Assembly: GCF_010894435.1 (NCBI RefSeq)
Contig: NZ_JAAIXZ010000021.1
Location: 1 to 64,000, forward strand
Source of the DNA: Pyxidicoccus trucidator
Lineage (GTDB): Bacteria > Myxococcota > Myxococcia > Myxococcales > Myxococcaceae
DNA: 64,000 nucleotides
Direction: 5' to 3'
Numbering within the stretch: the first letter of the stretch is position 1; the number at the start of each line of letters is the position of its first letter. The notes beneath the pieces are model-generated. The model was not told the origin of the DNA, made no database searches, and saw nothing but the letters and a program-made list of their open reading frames with translations. This document shows positions 53,319-60,945 of this stretch, piece after piece. The position numbers were made by a program, and so were the translations under genes.

Positions 53319-54455
53319 ATGCGGATGATGCTCACTTGCGGTGCGCTGCTGTCCCTGGCCGCGCGGACCGCGCTGGCGCAGCAGGCGCCTCCTGCCGGGC
53401 CGGCGGCTCCGCCCCAGGTAGAGGACCGGGCGGGCGGCTACTGCGACTTCGTGCGTGGCGTGGGCGACGCGGAGGCGGCGCTGGAGCTGGCGCCGGAGCT
53501 GTTCGCCGGCTTTGGCCTGGTGAACACGGGTGAGGCCGAGGGTGGCGCAGGCGCCACGGCGCTGGGCAAGCCGAAGTGGCGGCTGACAGCCGGCGTCGGC
53601 TACGACTTCGTGGGGCTGTATCGCGGCGGAGCCCTCCGCAAGCGCGCGGAAGCCGAGTGCCGCCGCCAGCGTGCCCTGACCACGCTGGAGGCCGCGATCC
53701 ACCAGGGCAGCGGCCTGGGCGAGGACTCCGCGCTGGAGGCCCGCGCCCGGGTGCTCCAGGACGCCCTGCCCCGTGCCGAGGAGCTGGTCACCTCGCTGCG
53801 CAATGACCTGCGCGAAGGAAGGACGACGCTGGAGGAGTTGAACGCCGTGCAGGTGCGGCTGGACAACCTGCGGGCCCTTGCCACCCACACCGCGCTGACC
53901 CGCGAGCGGCTGGCGGCACGGCCTCGCGTTCCGGAAGGCCAGCGGCTCGACACGCTGCTGGAGGAGCTTCAGGCCGCGGACGACGAGGTGGAGGCCGCCT
54001 CCGGAGGACTGCGCAGCGCGAAGGCCTGGCAGCTGAGCCTGCGCGGCGGGTACGACGAGCTCATCGACGTGGAGCAGGAGGTCCCCCTCTTCGGGCAGAT
54101 CACGGTCAGCTACAACCTGGGCCACCTGTGGCAGGGCACGGCCAACGCCCGCGCCCGCGAGGGCCGGCGCCGGGCGACGCTCGAGGACGTGTCGGGCGTG
54201 CCCCAGCGGGTGGGCGAGCTGATGGCGGAGCTGCGCTCCGTCCAGCGCACCGAGGAGGGCCGCCTGCGCGAGGTGTCCACCCTGGTGACGGACCTGGAGG
54301 GCCAGCTCCGCGAGGTGGAGGCCCTGCAGACGCGGGAGGTCCGCCGCTTCCGCGACTACCTGCTGCTGGAGCTGACCCGGCTGCGGGCGGAGCAGGCCTA
54401 CCTGCACGCCCATGTGCAGGCGCTCGGCACCTTCCTGGGCGCCGGGACGCCGTGA
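53319..54455 (+). CDS. Exported coiled-coil protein, TolC-like
   Basis: The 378-residue product has a signal peptide (MRMMLTCGALLSLAARTALA). Two long helical hairpins with heptad-like Leu/Ala spacing (about 100-220 and 270-370) flank short beta-rich stretches (WRLTAGVGYDFVGLYRGG and GQITVSYNLGHLWQG). That helix-strand-helix-strand order is the outer-membrane efflux (TolC) pattern, though shorter than the usual 430-480 residues. The ATG 15 bases after GGAGGTGGAG is chosen over a longer non-homologous frame. Likely outer-membrane exit duct or periplasmic scaffold for the glycan. Confidence 0.68.
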   Translation: MRMMLTCGALLSLAARTALAQQAPPAGPAAPPQVEDRAGGYCDFVRGVGDAEAALELAPELFAGFGLVNTGEAEGGAGATALGKPKWRLTAGVGYDFVGLYRGGALRKRAEAECRRQRALTTLEAAIHQGSGLGEDSALEARARVLQDALPRAEELVTSLRNDLREGRTTLEELNAVQVRLDNLRALATHTALTRERLAARPRVPEGQRLDTLLEELQAADDEVEAASGGLRSAKAWQLSLRGGYDELIDVEQEVPLFGQITVSYNLGHLWQGTANARAREGRRRATLEDVSGVPQRVGELMAELRSVQRTEEGRLREVSTLVTDLEGQLREVEALQTREVRRFRDYLLLELTRLRAEQAYLHAHVQALGTFLGAGTP

Positions 54456-55174
54456 CGCCGCGGCAGCGCCTGGCGGCCTGTGTCGCCGTCGCCATGCTGC
54501 TCGGGCTCGGGGGGGTGGCCCTGAGCGCGTCAGACGGGGCCCCGCGGAGAGAAGGTCGGCCCGTGCGAGCGGAAGGTGAACACGGGCGGAAGGAAGCCAG
54601 GTCCGTGCAGACGCCCGTGTCGCTGTCCCGGCTGAAGGTCACGCAGGGCGAGCTGCGGCCCGAGCCGGACGGGCAGCTCATCGTCGACGGGCCTCGCATG
54701 CGCGCGGTGGTGCCGGGCTCCAAGGCCGCGTCGGCCGAGCTGCGCTTCACGGTGCTGGGGCCCACGGTGCAGCAGGTGGCGCTCGCGTCAGGGGAGCAGC
54801 GCCAGCAGGTGGGCCTCAAGCTGCGGGCGCTCGATGGCTGCAACCTGGTCTATGTGATGTGGCGCATCGCCCCGAAGCCGGGCGTCGTCGTCAACTACAA
54901 GCGCAACCCGGGGCAGCACACCAGCCGCGAGTGCGGCAACGGGGGCTACACCACCGTGCGTCCCGTGCGCCGGGGCTCCGTGGAAGCACCCGCGCCTGGA
55001 AGGCAGCACACGCTGCGTGCCGTGCTCGACGGCCCCCTGCTGCGCGTCTGGGCGGATGGCCGGCTGGCCTGGGAGGGTGAGCTGCCCGCGGAGGCGCTCA
55101 CCTTCGACGGTCCGGTGGGCCTGCGCTCGGACAACGTGCGCGTGGCCCTCCAGCTCTACAGCCCCCTGCCCTGA
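54452..55174 (+). CDS. Secreted concanavalin-like beta-sandwich protein
   Basis: The 240-residue product starts at a GTG that overlaps the previous stop (GTGA). A signal peptide (about 1-26, LAACVAVAMLLGLGGVALSA) is followed by a beta-rich domain with CGNGGYTTV, LRAVLDGPLLRVWADGRLAW and LRSDNVRVALQLY, typical of lectin/glucanase-like (laminin-G) jelly rolls in which the DGRLAWEG-type turn and the last strands are conserved. It probably binds the exported glycan. No catalytic residues are identifiable. Last gene of the four-gene operon. Confidence 0.68.
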   Translation: MTPRQRLAACVAVAMLLGLGGVALSASDGAPRREGRPVRAEGEHGRKEARSVQTPVSLSRLKVTQGELRPEPDGQLIVDGPRMRAVVPGSKAASAELRFTVLGPTVQQVALASGEQRQQVGLKLRALDGCNLVYVMWRIAPKPGVVVNYKRNPGQHTSRECGNGGYTTVRPVRRGSVEAPAPGRQHTLRAVLDGPLLRVWADGRLAWEGELPAEALTFDGPVGLRSDNVRVALQLYSPLP

Positions 55175-55185
55175 AGGCTCGCGCC

Positions 55186-56802
55186 CTACAGGCGAGGCTG
55201 GAGCAGCGATACGGGCGCGGCCGACTTGTCGGCCTTGTCCGGCTCCCGCTCGGACACGGGCTCCGCGCAGAGGCTGGAGGCGTTCTGCGTGCAGCGGCCG
55301 CCGTCCTGCATGTCGAACTGCCAGCGGTGCCGGGGACACACGAGGTAGCGGCCCTCCTCCACCCAGCCCTCGGACAGGTCCGCGCCCTGGTGGGGGCAGA
55401 ACTTCTGGATGGAGAAGCGCTTGCCGCCCACGTCCACCACGGTGCGCTCGCGCTGCGCCTCCGTGGAGCGGATGCCCTCGCAGAACTCGCGCATGTCCTC
55501 GATCTCCACGCCCAGGAAGCCGTGGAGCACGGGCTCGTACACATCCGGGTTGCGGCTGAGCCGCAGGCGGAAGGACAGCAGGAAGTCCTCCCAGTTCAGC
55601 TTCCGGTCCAGCACCCGCACGATGTCCGCCGCGCGCACCTTCATCGTGTAGCGCACCGCCTCGCGGAGCTCCGGCACCACGTCCACGCGCCGGCCCTTGA
55701 AGTCCACCCGGAGCAGCCGCTCGGGCAGCTCCGTCAGCTCCACGTACAGCGGCATGCCCACGCGCTCGTGCAGCTCCAACAGGTCCAGCTTGCGCTGCAG
55801 CTCCACGCGCAGCCGCTCGTGAATCTCATCCACCTCGGCGCGCATCATGTTGCGTCGCCGCTCGCGGAAGACGTGCTCCTGCATCGCCGCGTAGTCGCGC
55901 AGGTACTGCTCGAGGTTCTCCGGCGTCACGCGCTCCGGGGACAGCGAGACGAACTCCAGCGTGCGCGCGTCCAGCACGTCCCCGGGCATGGGCTCCAGGT
56001 AGCGCGTGGCCGCGTCCGGCAGCCGCTTGCGCATGAACTCGAAGAGGTGCGTCGCGTTCGGGAAGATGTTCACCTTCTCGAAGTTGAGGTGGAACTGGGC
56101 CGGGTCCAGGAAGCACGCGGGGCCCGCCGCGGCGATGTACGCGCGGGGCTGCACCTGCTCCAGCGCGCGGGCCACCGCCTCGAACTTGCTGTCCCGCTTC
56201 TTCAGGGAGATTGCGGAGTACACCTCGGGCGCGTACTCGTAGCAGGTGGGGTGCCAGATGGCCCCGGAGAACTGGGCGGAGAAGACGTCGATGGGCCCCT
56301 CCTCCGCGACGATGCGCGCCATCCGGTCATGGAGCTTGCAGTCGTTGAGGTTGAGGAAGCACTGGGTGTCCCCGCGCACCATCACCGCCGAGTCGCGGTT
56401 GGTGCCCTGCTCGGAGACGAACAGCTTGATGTAGCCGCCCTTGATGGGGACCTCGCGTCCGTCCTCGCAGGCGATGACGCGCTTGCAGCCGTACTTCGCG
56501 AAGACGTCCTGCAGCTCCGAGCGGTGGAAGCGCGGCACCAGCACCGTGAAGTCCCGCCGCTGCACGGTGGCGAGGAACTCCGGGTCGAAGTGGTCCTTGT
56601 GCTCGTGGCTGATGTAGAGGAAGCGCTCCTTGCCCGGGGTCTCCAGCTTCTCGCGCACCAACGGGGCCAGGTGGTGGTTTCGAGGGAGCTGCATCCACGC
56701 CGAGTCGAAGGCGCCCTGAGGAGAGAGCCACGGGTCCATGACGACGATGGCCCCCGCGGTCTCCACGACGAAGCCGGCGTGGCCCAGGAACGTAATCTGC
56801 AT
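55186..56802 (-). CDS. MBL-fold protein with C-terminal Rieske [2Fe-2S] domain
   Basis: The 538-residue product has a UlaG-like metallo-beta-lactamase domain (FLGHAGF near the start, metal motif SHEHKDH), a helical middle, and a C-terminal Rieske domain with CPHQGADLSEG and CPRHRWQFD, giving C-x-H ... C-x2-H. A mononuclear or binuclear metal site fed by a Rieske cluster is the architecture of CMP-N-acetylneuraminate hydroxylase and related oxygenases, although there the Rieske part is N-terminal. It is therefore more likely an oxygenase than a hydrolase. Start ATG follows GGGAAGGGAAG. It is convergent with the glycan operon (11 bp between stops), so a role in modifying that glycan is possible but unproven. 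Confidence 0.78.
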   Translation of the reverse strand: MQITFLGHAGFVVETAGAIVVMDPWLSPQGAFDSAWMQLPRNHHLAPLVREKLETPGKERFLYISHEHKDHFDPEFLATVQRRDFTVLVPRFHRSELQDVFAKYGCKRVIACEDGREVPIKGGYIKLFVSEQGTNRDSAVMVRGDTQCFLNLNDCKLHDRMARIVAEEGPIDVFSAQFSGAIWHPTCYEYAPEVYSAISLKKRDSKFEAVARALEQVQPRAYIAAAGPACFLDPAQFHLNFEKVNIFPNATHLFEFMRKRLPDAATRYLEPMPGDVLDARTLEFVSLSPERVTPENLEQYLRDYAAMQEHVFRERRRNMMRAEVDEIHERLRVELQRKLDLLELHERVGMPLYVELTELPERLLRVDFKGRRVDVVPELREAVRYTMKVRAADIVRVLDRKLNWEDFLLSFRLRLSRNPDVYEPVLHGFLGVEIEDMREFCEGIRSTEAQRERTVVDVGGKRFSIQKFCPHQGADLSEGWVEEGRYLVCPRHRWQFDMQDGGRCTQNASSLCAEPVSEREPDKADKSAAPVSLLQPRL

Positions 56803-57078
56803 GGAGGTCTTCCCTTCCCTTCGGACTCGAGGCGGGCCGGCGGAGCGCCGCGCCCGGACAACGGCCGGCGACTGGCGCGTCGGCGCCCGAAGGCTGGGAA
56901 CCCTCGGCCACACCTGCCACCTGCCCTCCGGTACAGTGCGGACATCCGTCAGCGGACCTGGCCCGCGTCCACCAGGAAACACGGGGGGCGCGAAGGGCTC
57001 TCGCCCTCCACGCCCCCATTGGCTTCACGACGGTGGCTTCACCCGTGTGACGGGGGCGCCACCGAAGCGCACTCCTGA

Positions 57079-58182
57079 CTACGGCTGGATTTCACGGACG
57101 GACAGCCACTTGAAGTCCACGTCGTTGGCGTTGTCCCAGCGGAACGTGGCGATGGGGCCACCCCAGCTGATCGGCATGGCACCGACGGCGCCACCGCAAT
57201 GGTCGGCGTCGCCGCCCCAGTCGCCAGCGTCCACCATGTCGTGGACCTTCTTCCAGGTGACCTTGTCCGCGTTCTCGTTGACGTACAGCTCCAGGCGCAC
57301 GGCTTCCTTGCCGTTGACGGGGGTGTTGCGCATCACCGCCTTGAAGCCCACCCAGCGGCCCTTGAGCGCCGAGGTGGCGGGCTTGTACGGGGCCTGCTCG
57401 TAGGAGACGTGCCACGTCTCCTTCTGCCAGCGGGCACGGCCGTCATAGTGCAGGCCGCCCTTGTAGCTGCTGCCCTCGCAGCCCGAGTGGTCGTCGTTGT
57501 GCTTGCCGCCGCGCGCATACCAGTCGAAGTTGTCCGCGCCGTCCTGCGCCGCGTTGAGCTTCACGAAGCCCGTCATCTCCACGTTCTTCCAGTCGTTGGC
57601 GGCCTGCATGTAGCCACGGCTGGCCAGCACGTCACGGTCATACGTCGGAATCTTCGCGGCGCTGTAGCCGGTGGACGTGGAGACGCCCATGCGCACCTGG
57701 CTGTTCTTCATCTTCCAGGAGCCGTCCGCGTTGCGCGTAATCGTGTTCTGCGGGTCGAAGCGCTTGTCCGCCGTCGGGTTGTCGGCGAGGGACCACTCCT
57801 CACCGCCCGCCACCGTCGGGTACAGCTGCGTCACGCCGAACTTGTCCATGCCCGGCTTGTTCGGAGTCGTCGGAGGAGGCGTGGGGGTGGGCGTCGGCTC
57901 CGGAGCGGGGCTCGGCTCTGGAGCGGGGCTGGGGTCCGGCGTGGGCACCGGCGTGGGCTCAGGGGTGGGCTCCGGGGTCGGCTCGGGCGTGGGCGCCGGC
58001 TCGGTCGGCTGCCCACCGGGCGGCTCGGACGGATCGGGGCTCGGCAGCTGGGGCTGCTCCACGGGCGGCTCGACAGCCCCTGGCGAATCGCTTCCTTCGT
58101 TGCCAGGGTTACCGCAGCCGGAAGCGGTGGCCAGCGCGAGCAGGGCACCACAGGTTGAAGCGAGAAATCGGTTCCGGGTCAA
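57079..58182 (-). CDS. Lipoprotein with Pro-Thr-Glu-rich linker and secreted C-terminal domain
   Basis: The 367-residue product starts at TTG (AAGGA box 8 bases upstream), giving a lipoprotein signal with lipobox TASGC. A long linker of TPEP/APEP repeats spans about 50-110. A C-terminal domain of about 245 residues is rich in Trp, Gly and aromatic residues (WYARGGKHNDDHSGCEGSSY, FKAVMRNTPVNG, LELYVNENAD), with the look of a concanavalin-like glucanase/lyase or carbohydrate-binding fold. Family not recognised. The linker would hold the domain away from the outer membrane. Longer in-frame extension upstream lacks homology and a signal peptide. Confidence 0.7.
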   Translation of the reverse strand: MTRNRFLASTCGALLALATASGCGNPGNEGSDSPGAVEPPVEQPQLPSPDPSEPPGGQPTEPAPTPEPTPEPTPEPTPVPTPDPSPAPEPSPAPEPTPTPTPPPTTPNKPGMDKFGVTQLYPTVAGGEEWSLADNPTADKRFDPQNTITRNADGSWKMKNSQVRMGVSTSTGYSAAKIPTYDRDVLASRGYMQAANDWKNVEMTGFVKLNAAQDGADNFDWYARGGKHNDDHSGCEGSSYKGGLHYDGRARWQKETWHVSYEQAPYKPATSALKGRWVGFKAVMRNTPVNGKEAVRLELYVNENADKVTWKKVHDMVDAGDWGGDADHCGGAVGAMPISWGGPIATFRWDNANDVDFKWLSVREIQP

Positions 58183-58556
58183 GGTTCGGTCCTTCTTCGG
58201 GGGGCCGCGAGAGTGACGGGGCCGTGGGCGACGATCGCCGGCGGCCTCCTGAACGCGCCCTCCTCCCCGAAGGCCGGAGCTGCCTTGGGGAGCGGGGACG
58301 CCTGGCTGGTCTCGATGGCCCCGTGACTCTTCAGTCCAACCGGGACCGTGCGAAACCCATCCTCCTACCGAACACTTCCCAACTCTTGCCCGGGCACTGG
58401 AGCGCCCCCCTGGCCGCCCCTCCACTGGACAGGCCAGCACCTCGACAGACCGCCTGTTGAGCGCCCGCGCACCGTCGACTCTTCGGTTTTCTCGAAGGAG
58501 CGGCGCTGGAATCTCTATTTGTCGATGGGTCGGGCGGCTCTTATCTCCACAGCCCT
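58183..58556. other. 374-bp divergent spacer before terC
   Basis: Spacer between the lipoprotein gene and terC that must contain promoters for both. I looked for the manganese-sensing yybP-ykoY riboswitch that precedes some terC/alx genes and did not find its conserved core. No small gene or strong palindrome was seen. Confidence 0.4.
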
Positions 58557-59534
58557 ATGGGAAATCTCGAGAGCATCGGCAGTCCGGCCCTATGGGGCGG
58601 GTTCATCGTCTTCGTCATCGCGATGCTGGCGCTCGACCTCGGCGTGTTCCACCGCAAGGCGCACGTCGTGAAGTTCAAGGAGGCGCTGGGCTGGAGCGTG
58701 GTGTGGGTCAGCCTGTCGCTCGTCTTCAACGCCGTCGTCTGGTGGAAGTTCGGGGCCGAGCCGGGCGTGCAGTTCCTCACCGGCTACCTCATCGAGAAGT
58801 CGCTCTCCGTCGACAACATCTTCGTCTTCGTCGTCATCTTCTCCGCGCTGCGCATCCCCGCGCTGTTCCAGCACCGGGTGCTCTTCTGGGGCATCCTCAG
58901 CGCGCTGGTGCTGCGGGCCATCATGATCTTCGCGGGCGTGGCCATGCTGGAGCGCTTCCACTGGCTCATCTACGTCTTCGGCGCCTTCCTCATCCTGACG
59001 GGCGTGAAGCTCTTCCTGCAGCGCAACAAGGAGGAGCACCCGGAAGACGGCTGGCTGATGCGGTTCGCCCGGCGCACCATCCCCTCGACGAACACGTTCG
59101 ACGGGCACCACTTCTTCACGAAGGAGAACGCCCGCTGGCTGGCCACGCCGCTCTTCATGGCGCTGCTGCTGGTGGAGGCGTCGGACGTCATCTTCGCGCT
59201 CGACTCCATCCCCGCCATCTTCGCGGTGACGAGAGATCCGTTCATCGTCTTCACGTCCAACATCTTCGCCATCCTCGGCCTGCGCTCGATGTTCTTCCTG
59301 CTGGCCGGCGCCGTGGAGAAGTTCAGCTACCTGAAGGTGGGCCTGTCCGCGGTGCTCGTCTTCGTCGGTGCGAAGATGTCGCTGGTGGACGTGGTGAAGG
59401 TGTCCCCCGCGGTGTCGCTGGGCGTCATCGCCACCCTGCTGGGCGGGAGCATCGTGGCGTCGCTCATCAAGAACCGGAACGCCCCGGCCACTCCGCCCGT
59501 CTCCAAGGAGCTCCCGGGGACGTCCGAGGCCTGA
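58557..59534 (+). CDS. TerC/Alx family integral membrane protein
   Basis: The 325-residue inner-membrane protein has seven to eight hydrophobic segments. Family motifs EKSLSVDNIFVF and EASDVIFALDSIPA, each with conserved acidic residues inside the membrane, are intact. TerC-family proteins (Alx, YceF/YkoY) export manganese and support metal loading of secreted enzymes; some were first noted for tellurite resistance. The ATG fits the family's usual N-terminus but has no strong ribosome binding site. Single-gene unit ended by a hairpin. Confidence 0.92.
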   Translation: MGNLESIGSPALWGGFIVFVIAMLALDLGVFHRKAHVVKFKEALGWSVVWVSLSLVFNAVVWWKFGAEPGVQFLTGYLIEKSLSVDNIFVFVVIFSALRIPALFQHRVLFWGILSALVLRAIMIFAGVAMLERFHWLIYVFGAFLILTGVKLFLQRNKEEHPEDGWLMRFARRTIPSTNTFDGHHFFTKENARWLATPLFMALLLVEASDVIFALDSIPAIFAVTRDPFIVFTSNIFAILGLRSMFFLLAGAVEKFSYLKVGLSAVLVFVGAKMSLVDVVKVSPAVSLGVIATLLGGSIVASLIKNRNAPATPPVSKELPGTSEA

Positions 59535-59556
59535 GCCGCCCGGCCCGGGGTTTCAG

Positions 59557-59583
59557 GAGGAGGCCCCTGTCCGGGGCCTCCTC
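59557..59583. terminator. Terminator hairpin between convergent genes
   Basis: Perfect 11-bp GC-rich stem (59557-59567 with 59573-59583) and a 5-base loop, 22 bp after the terC stop and reaching the stop codon of the convergent small gene. No T-run; may serve both directions. Confidence 0.6.
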
Positions 59584-59929
59584 AGGAGGCGGAGGCGAGT
59601 GACAGCGCCACGAAGTCCAGCCAGGCGCGCACCGCCTCCTCGAAGTCCTCAATCGGCAGGTGCACCGTGCGCCCGGGAATGGCGTACTCGGTGCGCAGGG
59701 TGGCGCGGGCGTAGGTGAGCTCCACGCTCCAGCTGTCCCCCGGCACCTCCCAGGAGCCCCGGCGGGTGGAGCGGAACTCGCCAATCAGCTCGAGCAGTCG
59801 CTCCGCCGCGCCCGAGCCGGGCTGGAGCTCGCTGGTGAGGTAGTCCGCCAGCGCGTCGTCCGGAGCCGGAGCCCGAACGACCACGCTTCCCCACGGCTCC
59901 CACGTGAAGCGAAGATTTCTCGTCGACAC
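59582..59929 (-). CDS. Small conserved hypothetical protein
   Basis: The 115-residue soluble acidic protein begins at GTG (STRNLRFTWEPWGSVV). No signal or membrane segment. The end (LPIEDFEEAVRAWLDFVA) and overall layout faintly recall the YacL/UPF0231 family of enterobacteria, but I would not rely on that. Upstream in-frame extension is Cys/Pro-rich and non-coding-like, supporting the GTG start. Confidence 0.55.
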   Translation of the reverse strand: MSTRNLRFTWEPWGSVVVRAPAPDDALADYLTSELQPGSGAAERLLELIGEFRSTRRGSWEVPGDSWSVELTYARATLRTEYAIPGRTVHLPIEDFEEAVRAWLDFVALSLASAS

Positions 59930-60022
59930 GAGCCCAGGGTGACATGCCTCGCGCCCGCACACACGTGGGGGGCAGTGCGAGGCTACGTACAGTGAACACA
60001 TGGGCGAATGAGCCGGAAAACG

Positions 60023-60067
60023 AAGAGGCCGTGAGTCCTGGGTTTCCCCTCGGACTCACGGCCTCTT
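60023..60067 (-). terminator. Rho-independent terminator of tRNA-Val
   Basis: A 16-bp perfect stem (60023-60038 with 60052-60067) with a 13-base loop, followed on the minus strand by TCGTTTTCC. It starts six bases after the tRNA 3' end. Confidence 0.82.
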
Positions 60068-60072
60068 TGAAG

Positions 60073-60144
60073 TGGGCGCAGCAGGGATTGAACCTGCGAC
60101 CCCTGCCGTGTGAAGGCAGTGCTCTACCGCTGAGCTATACGCCC
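60073..60144 (-). tRNA. tRNA-Val (anticodon CAC)
   Basis: 72 nt, complete cloverleaf: acceptor GGGCGTA/TGCGCCC, D-arm with AGCTCAGCGGTAGAGC, anticodon stem CTGCC/GGCAG around loop TTCACAC (anticodon CAC, reading GUG), T-arm GCAGGTTCAATCCCTGC, discriminator A. CCA is not encoded. Followed by its own terminator. Confidence 0.95.
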
Positions 60145-60223
60145 TTGCTGTGTGTGCTGCCGTGTCGGCAACGAACGCGGGGGTAAATGCCATCCGCCCG
60201 CGCGGGTGTCAACGCAATTTCGA

Positions 60224-60493
60224 CTACAGGCCGTCGAGCTTCTCCTCCAACTCGCGCAGGCGGCGCTTGAGTCCCGAGAGCTGCTTGCCCAGGGACTTGA
60301 ACTCGCTGCGGGGCGCGAAGTTGAAGGCCTTCATCAGCTCCTCCTGCCCCCGGTCCAGCGCCTGCTTGCCGCGCTGCACCTTCCCGATGGCGTTGGCGAT
60401 GGCCATGGCCCGCTTGTCGTCGGCCATGAGCTTCTCCATGGCCTTGCCGGACACGTCCAGCGCCTGCTTCTTCAAGTCGTCCCTGATGCCCAT
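60224..60493 (-). CDS. Small helical protein with coiled-coil C-terminus
   Basis: The 89-residue product is almost entirely helical and charged, ending in a clear heptad coiled coil (SLGKQLSGLKRRLRELEEKL). No signal peptide. GGGGAGGGGCACC precedes the ATG. It is third in a row after the Hsp70 and SCP2 genes on the same strand (16 bp gap) and probably shares their transcript. Family not recognised; a phasin-like or chaperone-partner role is only a guess. Confidence 0.7.
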   Translation of the reverse strand: MGIRDDLKKQALDVSGKAMEKLMADDKRAMAIANAIGKVQRGKQALDRGQEELMKAFNFAPRSEFKSLGKQLSGLKRRLRELEEKLDGL

Positions 60494-60509
60494 GGTGCCC
60501 CTCCCCCGC

Positions 60510-60935
60510 TCACGGCTCGTCGATGTACTGCGTCTGCAGCTTCGCGAAGACCCGGTCGGCGATGCCCTTGTACTTCATCCGCTCGATGAGCGGCTGCAGG
60601 TCGCCCTTCATGGAGATGCGGCGCTTGAGCACCGCCTCCACCGGATCCAACGTGCCGGTCAGCAGCTGCTTCCAGACCGAGTACGGGGCGCGCGCCAGAT
60701 AGACGGGCTCCAGCTCGTCCAGGTCATCCGGATCCGCCAGCACGCGGGCCTTCTCGATGCGGCAGTCGCCGGGGACGACGTGCACCACGAAGGTCTTCGC
60801 CAGCTTGCCCGGCTCGGCCTCGATGATGGCTCCGAAGTCGCCCTTCCAGCCCTTGCCGGCCACGACGCACTCGGGGTCCTCATTGGTGAGACGAACGGCC
60901 TCGTCCAACCACTCCTTCGACGGGAACTTCGGCAT
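60510..60935 (-). CDS. Stand-alone SCP2-like lipid-binding protein
   Basis: The 141-residue product is a single SCP2/sterol-carrier-like fold: beta strands around VVAGKGWKGDFGAII, then the conserved region VWKQLLTGTLDPVEAVLKRRISMKGD and a final helix. Such proteins bind fatty acyl chains or isoprenoids. Start ATG follows AGGGAG, ten bases after the stop of the Hsp70 gene, so translation is likely linked. Together with the carbamoyltransferase this is the second SCP2 domain of the window. Confidence 0.75.
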   Translation of the reverse strand: MPKFPSKEWLDEAVRLTNEDPECVVAGKGWKGDFGAIIEAEPGKLAKTFVVHVVPGDCRIEKARVLADPDDLDELEPVYLARAPYSVWKQLLTGTLDPVEAVLKRRISMKGDLQPLIERMKYKGIADRVFAKLQTQYIDEP

Positions 60936-60945
60936 CACTGACTCC

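Noticed and set aside
57880..58010. Short regularly spaced repeats that look array-like
   Set aside because: They encode the in-frame TPEP/APEP linker of a lipoprotein; unit length is about 12 bp with no spacers, so not a CRISPR array.
58183..58556. Manganese (yybP-ykoY) riboswitch upstream of terC
   Set aside because: The conserved core and helix order were searched for by eye and not found.
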